Origin: Fidelibacterota bacterium
GTDB taxonomy: Bacteria > Fidelibacterota > Marinisomatia > SCGC-AAA003-L08 > TS1B11
NCBI GenBank assembly: GCA_004124875.1
Contig: SCKJ01000001.1
Span: forward strand, 124,001-188,000
DNA: 64,000 nucleotides
Reading direction: 5' to 3'
Shown one piece after another: positions 60,209 to 64,000 of the stretch. The notes beneath the pieces are model-generated. The model was not told where the DNA came from. It worked only from the letters and a program-made list of their open reading frames with translations, and ran no database searches. Every line of letters begins with the position of its first letter. Position 1 is the stretch's first letter. Both the position numbers and the translations under genes were made by a program.

Positions 60209-61408
60209 TCATTCTTGCGAACGTGTTATTTCCTCCCAAATCTGCCGCGCGATAATCTTTTTGGGCGCCAGCGGTAGCTCCACAGGCTCCCTCTCATGCG
60301 AAATGACCCACACGTGGTTGTTGTCTGACTCGAATCCTGCCTCCGGTTCATTGTAGGAGTTGACCACAATATATTGCGCTCCCTTATCGAGCATTTTTTG
60401 GCGGGCCCGTTGATGATCGTCATTTGCCTGCAGGGAAAATGCCACCAGGGTCCCGTCGAATCGGCCGCGGATCTCCTTGATGATGTCCGGCGCCGCTTTA
60501 AGCCCAATGGATGTCCTCTGGCTCCCTCGCCGGATTTTCTCCCTGGCCGGGTCGACGGGTTGAAAGTCGGCCACGGCCGCCGCCATTATGAGGAAATCCT
60601 GCGCCCTGATTCGGGCCTTTACGGCAGCCAGCATTTCATCGGCTGTTTCAACTTTCAGCAGTTCGCAGTCGAACGGGGGCTCCAGGGCCGTGGGCCCCGA
60701 TACCAGCGCCACTTCCGCGCCCATGGCACGCGCCGCCGCCGCCAGTGCGTAGCCCATTTTGCCACTGCTGCGGTTGGATATATAACGCACGGGGTCAATC
60801 GGCTCCCGGGTGGGACCGGCCGTGACCAGCACTTTTTTTCCCGTAAGCCGCTGACTGTAGCTGAATGCTTCCGTGATGGCGGCGACGATGCGCTCGGTCT
60901 CCGGGTAGCGGCCGGCCCCGACCGCCAAGGTGGCCAAGTCGCCCACATCCGGATCAATGACCAGCTTTCCGCTGGCCCGTAGCCGGGTCACCGCAGCCTG
61001 GGTGGCATCGTTGCGCCACATGCGATAATTCATAGCCGGGACAAATATTACCGGGCATTCCACGATATTGAGTATGGTGGCCAGCAGCTCATCGGCCACG
61101 GCGTGTGCCGCTTTGCCCATTATGTTTGCGGTGGCAGGGGCCACCACCACCATATCGAAACGATCGGCAATATCGACATGGGCTATGCCGGAGCCGGGAT
61201 CATCCGGAAACTGCTCCAGCATGACGGGATGCTCGGTAAACGCGGCGAACGTGGCCGGCCCGATAAACTGGGTGGCCGCCTCGGTCATGGCCACGGTAAC
61301 ATCTGCGCCATCTTTGCGCAGGGTGCGCACCAGCTCGCTGGCCTTGTAGGCGGCTATTGAGCCGCAGACGCCCACCAGAATACGCTTGCCTTTAAGGACG
61401 GAACCCAC
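60209..61408 (-). CDS. coaBC: Bifunctional phosphopantothenoylcysteine decarboxylase/synthetase
   Basis: 399 residues from GTG 61408, 1 base after the stop of the NRDE gene; the longer frame to 61540 lies inside that gene. The flavoprotein CoaC part (about 1-185) has GVCGSIAAYKASELVRTLRK, the active-site His in AHVDIADRFD, PATANIMGK, and PAMNYRMW (family PAMNxxMW). The CoaB part (190-399) has VTAGPTREPIDPVRYISNRS, SGKMGYALA and the KxKK-like segment near the end. Two steps of coenzyme A synthesis. Confidence 0.94.
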   Translation of the reverse strand: MGSVLKGKRILVGVCGSIAAYKASELVRTLRKDGADVTVAMTEAATQFIGPATFAAFTEHPVMLEQFPDDPGSGIAHVDIADRFDMVVVAPATANIMGKAAHAVADELLATILNIVECPVIFVPAMNYRMWRNDATQAAVTRLRASGKLVIDPDVGDLATLAVGAGRYPETERIVAAITEAFSYSQRLTGKKVLVTAGPTREPIDPVRYISNRSSGKMGYALAAAARAMGAEVALVSGPTALEPPFDCELLKVETADEMLAAVKARIRAQDFLIMAAAVADFQPVDPAREKIRRGSQRTSIGLKAAPDIIKEIRGRFDGTLVAFSLQANDDHQRARQKMLDKGAQYIVVNSYNEPEAGFESDNNHVWVISHEREPVELPLAPKKIIARQIWEEITRSQE

Positions 61409-61409
61409 C

Positions 61410-62084
61410 TCATGCGCCCAGGATTTGCCGGTAGGTCGATTGACAGGGATACCCTTCCAGGTGCCAGATGATCGATTCGGCGGGCGTGAGGCCGTTGAGC
61501 AGGATGATCGAGCTCGAGCGGGTGCCGTATTTATCACCATGTTTGCAGATGTCCGGATGTTGCGTCAGCTGGCTTTTGTGATCCTCCATCCACCGGGCGT
61601 TGGGGCCGTCGCCCGAGTCGAGTTTATTGCCGCTCCACGGATCGTTGCCCACCTGGTATACTCCCGGCTCCAGGCGCGCTTCCCACAGTCCGCGGCCATC
61701 GTAGCTGAACATCATGGCCGTGGTGCCATCGGCCACCAGCAAATTGAATTTATTGATATCGTGCTTGTCAAGCAACGCCCGCACCTTGCGCCGCGCCTTG
61801 CTGGCCGACCGAAGGGCCAACATTTCGATCACCAGGCTGCCACGCGAGTAATATACACCATCCTTGAGCGGGGGGAAGACGTTGGTCAGCGCCGCCACGA
61901 TGCCCGATGCGCTCATGCCGATCCATGTACCGCCAGCCTTTTCATCCAGGGGGGCAAATAGACGCGGCGGGCCTTCGCGCCACGACCAGCCTGATGAGGG
62001 GCGTTCAAACTGCTCATCGCGATTGGACAGGAGCGCCAGGGGGTGCGGATCGCCGGGCCGATGACGGAACAGGAGGGTGCACAT
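61410..62084 (-). CDS. NRDE-family (TANGO2-like) protein
   Basis: 224 residues. MCTLLFRHRPGDPHPLALLS followed by NRDE near the N-terminus gives the family its name. GGTWIGMSASGIVAALTN and the GVYYSRGSLVIEML region are also typical. The N-terminal Cys after Met could be an Ntn-hydrolase-type nucleophile. Homologues have been linked to haem and lipid handling, but the reaction is unknown. It is directly followed by coaBC. Confidence 0.85.
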   Translation of the reverse strand: MCTLLFRHRPGDPHPLALLSNRDEQFERPSSGWSWREGPPRLFAPLDEKAGGTWIGMSASGIVAALTNVFPPLKDGVYYSRGSLVIEMLALRSASKARRKVRALLDKHDINKFNLLVADGTTAMMFSYDGRGLWEARLEPGVYQVGNDPWSGNKLDSGDGPNARWMEDHKSQLTQHPDICKHGDKYGTRSSSIILLNGLTPAESIIWHLEGYPCQSTYRQILGA

Positions 62085-62144
62085 CTCAGGTAACTTTCAT
62101 TCGGTTTTCAGACACCATATATGAACCGGCACCCAAAGCGGAAC

Positions 62145-62603
62145 TTATAAAGCGCTTTGCGCCTGCTCACGTTCCCAGGCCCGGGCGAGCTGGCCGGCGA
62201 CCCCTTCCAGATAGCTGCGGTCTGAGGGCCCGAATGCGGCTGGCGTATCGCTGTCGAGGTCGAGCACGCCGAGCACCCGATCGCCCGACAGGATGGGTAC
62301 CACGATCTCGCTTTTAACGCTGAGCGAACAGGCGATGTAGCGGGGGTCCGAGCGGACATCGTCGACAATCAGCGTCTGTTTTTCGCGGGCGGCCGCGCCG
62401 CAGATGCCGTCGGTGATGGGAATGCGGTCCGCATCCGTTTCCTGGCCGATGTAGTGCTCCGGGCGAACGGTCAGCAGATCGTCCTCCAGGAGATAGACGC
62501 CGACCCAGTCATATTCGGGGCGAAAAGCAAATACCCTGCCCACGGCCGCCTCTATAGAGGCGTAAAACGCGGACAGGGTATCTATTTTATCCTTCGGGCT
62601 CAT
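62145..62603 (-). CDS. GAF-domain protein related to free methionine-(R)-sulfoxide reductase
   Basis: 152 residues, one GAF domain. The segments ITDGICGAAAREKQTLIVDD and RYIACSLSVKSEIVVPIL align with the catalytic region of fRMsr (YebR), which uses three cysteines. Here two of the three are present (GICG and YIAC), but the first one (IACV in E. coli) is replaced in EHYIGQETDADR. It may still reduce methionine sulfoxide with a changed resolving step, or may only bind a ligand. It is a single cytoplasmic domain without signalling partner. Confidence 0.75.
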   Translation of the reverse strand: MSPKDKIDTLSAFYASIEAAVGRVFAFRPEYDWVGVYLLEDDLLTVRPEHYIGQETDADRIPITDGICGAAAREKQTLIVDDVRSDPRYIACSLSVKSEIVVPILSGDRVLGVLDLDSDTPAAFGPSDRSYLEGVAGQLARAWEREQAQSAL

Positions 62604-62633
62604 AGCGCGTCTTATCGGTTGCCGTGGAATTTA

Positions 62634-62648
62634 GCCCGCCAGGCGGGC
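62634..62648. repeat. Palindrome GCCCGCC-A-GGCGGGC
   Basis: Perfect 7-1-7 inverted repeat between the RRM and GAF genes. It might end the RRM transcript, but no T-run follows, so its role is unclear. Confidence 0.3.
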
Positions 62649-62691
62649 CGTTCCAAGACGCCCAGGCGACGCTGAGCCGGATCAGAGGGTG

Positions 62692-62943
62692 TTAACGACG
62701 CTCACGGGGGCGGGCTTCGTTGACCCTCAACGCACGACCGTTCAGATCCTGGCTGTTAAGGCCTTCGATGGCCGACTCGCCGTTGCCTTGGTCGGACATC
62801 TCCACAAAGCCGAATCCTTTGGAACGGCCCGTGTCGCGGTCGGTGATGATCTTGGCTGAATCGACTTCGCCATACGCCTCAAAGGCAGAGCGAAGATCAT
62901 CTTCAGATGTGTCGTACGAGAGATTTCCTACGTAGATGTTCAT
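62692..62943 (-). CDS. Small RRM RNA-binding protein
   Basis: 83 residues from ATG 62943, with AAGGG 6 bases upstream; ATG 62949 overlaps that spacing. One RNA recognition motif: RNP2 NIYVGNLSY at residue 2 and RNP1 SKGFGFVEM near 43, ending in a basic RPRERR tail. Such short RRM proteins are abundant in cyanobacteria and FCB bacteria and are often cold-induced RNA chaperones. Cold regulation is inference; no long structured leader is evident. Confidence 0.92.
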   Translation of the reverse strand: MNIYVGNLSYDTSEDDLRSAFEAYGEVDSAKIITDRDTGRSKGFGFVEMSDQGNGESAIEGLNSQDLNGRALRVNEARPRERR

Positions 62944-62949
62944 AAACAT

Positions 62950-63336
62950 CCCTTAGCTATGTGCCTTTCAAACTCAACCAGAACCGAACTTACCAGAAAG
63001 ACACAGAAAGTAAGGGCTGGGGCGTTTGGCTCATGCCTAAACGCCGGAACGGAGCGATATTACACATTATTAATAGGTCGGGGGAAGAAAATAAGCGGTG
63101 GGGTAGCAGAGGGCTTGGGGCGCCTCAATCGGCGCTGGCGCCGGAACTCAGGATGATAAGGCCCGCCGAATTGAGCAGCTCCGCGTGGGTTGCGTCTTTT
63201 CCGCCACCTAGGACAATTTTCTCCACTTCCACGCCATCGACTATTACCCAGCCTCTGAGGTAGATGAACAGCCGGATGTCATCGCCAAAAACGTAGGAGG
63301 CTATTGAGCGGCTATGCCCGGAAAGGTGAGCGGGGA
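62950..63336. other. Gene-poor region with an unstarted open frame, before the AT-rich segment
   Basis: No convincing gene. On the minus strand a frame from 63340 to the TGA at 63125 is open for 72 codons (VIPAHL at one end, then DDIRLFIYLRGWVIVDGVEV) but has no usual start codon; it lies directly behind the HEPN gene and could be the worn 3' remnant of a displaced gene. Composition falls from about 58 percent GC to strongly AT-rich around 63340. Confidence 0.4.
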
Positions 63337-64000
63337 TTACCTAATAACATGCTTATGTGAATGCACTACGTTCATACCTAGCCTCTTGAAACGCTTCAGA
63401 CGCTCAAACTCAGCCCTCCATAGTGTGGCCCCAAAGTACAAAATTGCAGCTCTAGAAATGCGTCCAATTTCAATGGTAGTTAAAATCAGCTCATCGAGTT
63501 TCATGCTCTCATAATATAATGATTTTATTTTCTTGGTAGTAGTCACCACAACTTTATGCGATAGGTTATTCCTAATCTTTCTCAATTGCCTGTACCTCCC
63601 AAGCCCAAGTTTCATTGATTGGGCCAGGTGGTAAAGCGCTGATAGCGCAGGAGTACTTATTCTTTTTATGCTTTGATGCATATTTTTTCTATCGACATCC
63701 TTCTCAACGCCGAAACTCTTTTCATTCATCCAGACGTTATGAAAATCAACTTTATCAGTATTATGCTTTAAATGAAAATATGAATTCATTGCATAGGCAA
63801 TTTTGTCCAGAGTACTATAGAAGGAAATAAACGCTGTCTTTATCATGTGGGCGTTTAAATCATTAACGACAAATTCCGTTGAGTCCAAGAAAACATGCTG
63901 CCCATCTAGCCGTGTATCTACAACGCGAACACCAGACATCAGGAGCCATCTCGCGGAGCTAAAACTTGCATGTATGCTGTTTAATATATCTATGACTTCG
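63337..64000 (-). CDS. HEPN-domain protein, LA2681-like (5' end beyond the window)
   Basis: 221 residues are visible; the frame is open to the window edge and reads VIDILNSIHASFSSARWLLM before the first internal Met at 63939, so the start lies outside. The RNNLSH motif near the C-terminal third matches the R-x4-H RNase motif of HEPN domains, set in a helical context. HEPN proteins act in toxin-antitoxin and antiviral systems. The gene is much richer in A and T than the rest of the window, which suggests acquisition. Family assignment to LA2681-type HEPN is tentative. Confidence 0.65.
   Translation of the reverse strand, partial: EVIDILNSIHASFSSARWLLMSGVRVVDTRLDGQHVFLDSTEFVVNDLNAHMIKTAFISFYSTLDKIAYAMNSYFHLKHNTDKVDFHNVWMNEKSFGVEKDVDRKNMHQSIKRISTPALSALYHLAQSMKLGLGRYRQLRKIRNNLSHKVVVTTTKKIKSLYYESMKLDELILTTIEIGRISRAAILYFGATLWRAEFERLKRFKRLGMNVVHSHKHVIR

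Overview
The window is a dense bacterial chromosome segment of about 58 percent GC by eye. The cell envelope is Gram-negative: lpxB and lpxK, a TonB/ExbB/ExbD system, a TonB-dependent receptor, lipoproteins with lipoboxes and several beta-barrel proteins. A carbohydrate-binding/barrel protein of the DUF5916 type, a TonB receptor with an N-terminal carboxypeptidase-regulatory domain, and promoters with a TAnnTTTG-like -7 box point to the Fibrobacterota-Chlorobiota-Bacteroidota (FCB) side of the tree, perhaps Neomarinimicrobiota. That placement is inference. No rRNA, tRNA, CRISPR array or insertion sequence was seen.

Layout. 1-1025: end of a Phd/XRE-like antitoxin and a DEDD exonuclease. 1074-8064 (minus): a tight nine-gene operon running from moxR and DUF58 through two short-chain dehydrogenases, a HAD phosphatase, a membrane protein, dapF and a 2-hydroxyacid dehydrogenase to a second HAD phosphatase. 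8225-14141: pcm, a sugar-dehydrogenase-like propeller, yqgE, a homocysteine methyltransferase, then marR-mutY-plsC. 14257-21904 (minus): DUF5916 protein, exbB-exbD-exbD-tonB, an S41 protease and a barrel protein. 22198-29121 (plus): a giant Ig-repeat surface protein, a tandem pair of GAPDH genes of which the first has lost its catalytic cysteine, and a frameshifted CsgG-like gene. 29129-33066 (minus): the lipid A genes lpxK, DUF374 acyltransferase, lpxB and a Gfo/Idh/MocA oxidoreductase. 33226-40043: mixed housekeeping genes including a VanY-type peptidase, ychF, a FabL-like reductase and a CGFS glutaredoxin. 40155-43412 (minus): sdhCDAB. 43549-49475: an NhaC antiporter, a SpoVG-family protein ending in an SSB-type tip, threonine dehydratase, ArsC/Spx, an unknown gene and an M28 peptidase.

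The most striking region is 49552-56882 (minus), a seven-gene operon: lipoprotein, coiled-coil/TPR protein, outer-membrane barrel plus TPR protein, MotA, MotB, a reduced FliF, and FliG. It encodes stator, ring scaffold and rotor of a flagellar motor, but no export gate, rod, hook or filament gene is present. In their place stand envelope-spanning partners. I read it as a non-flagellar ion-driven rotary motor, possibly for gliding or another envelope process. The operon has its own candidate promoter (56939-56967) and terminator (49491-49522).

The right end (57188-62943) holds a TonB-dependent receptor, coaBC, an NRDE protein, a GAF-domain protein and an RRM protein. After about 63340 the composition becomes AT-rich and a HEPN-domain gene runs off the window, which suggests the start of an acquired segment.
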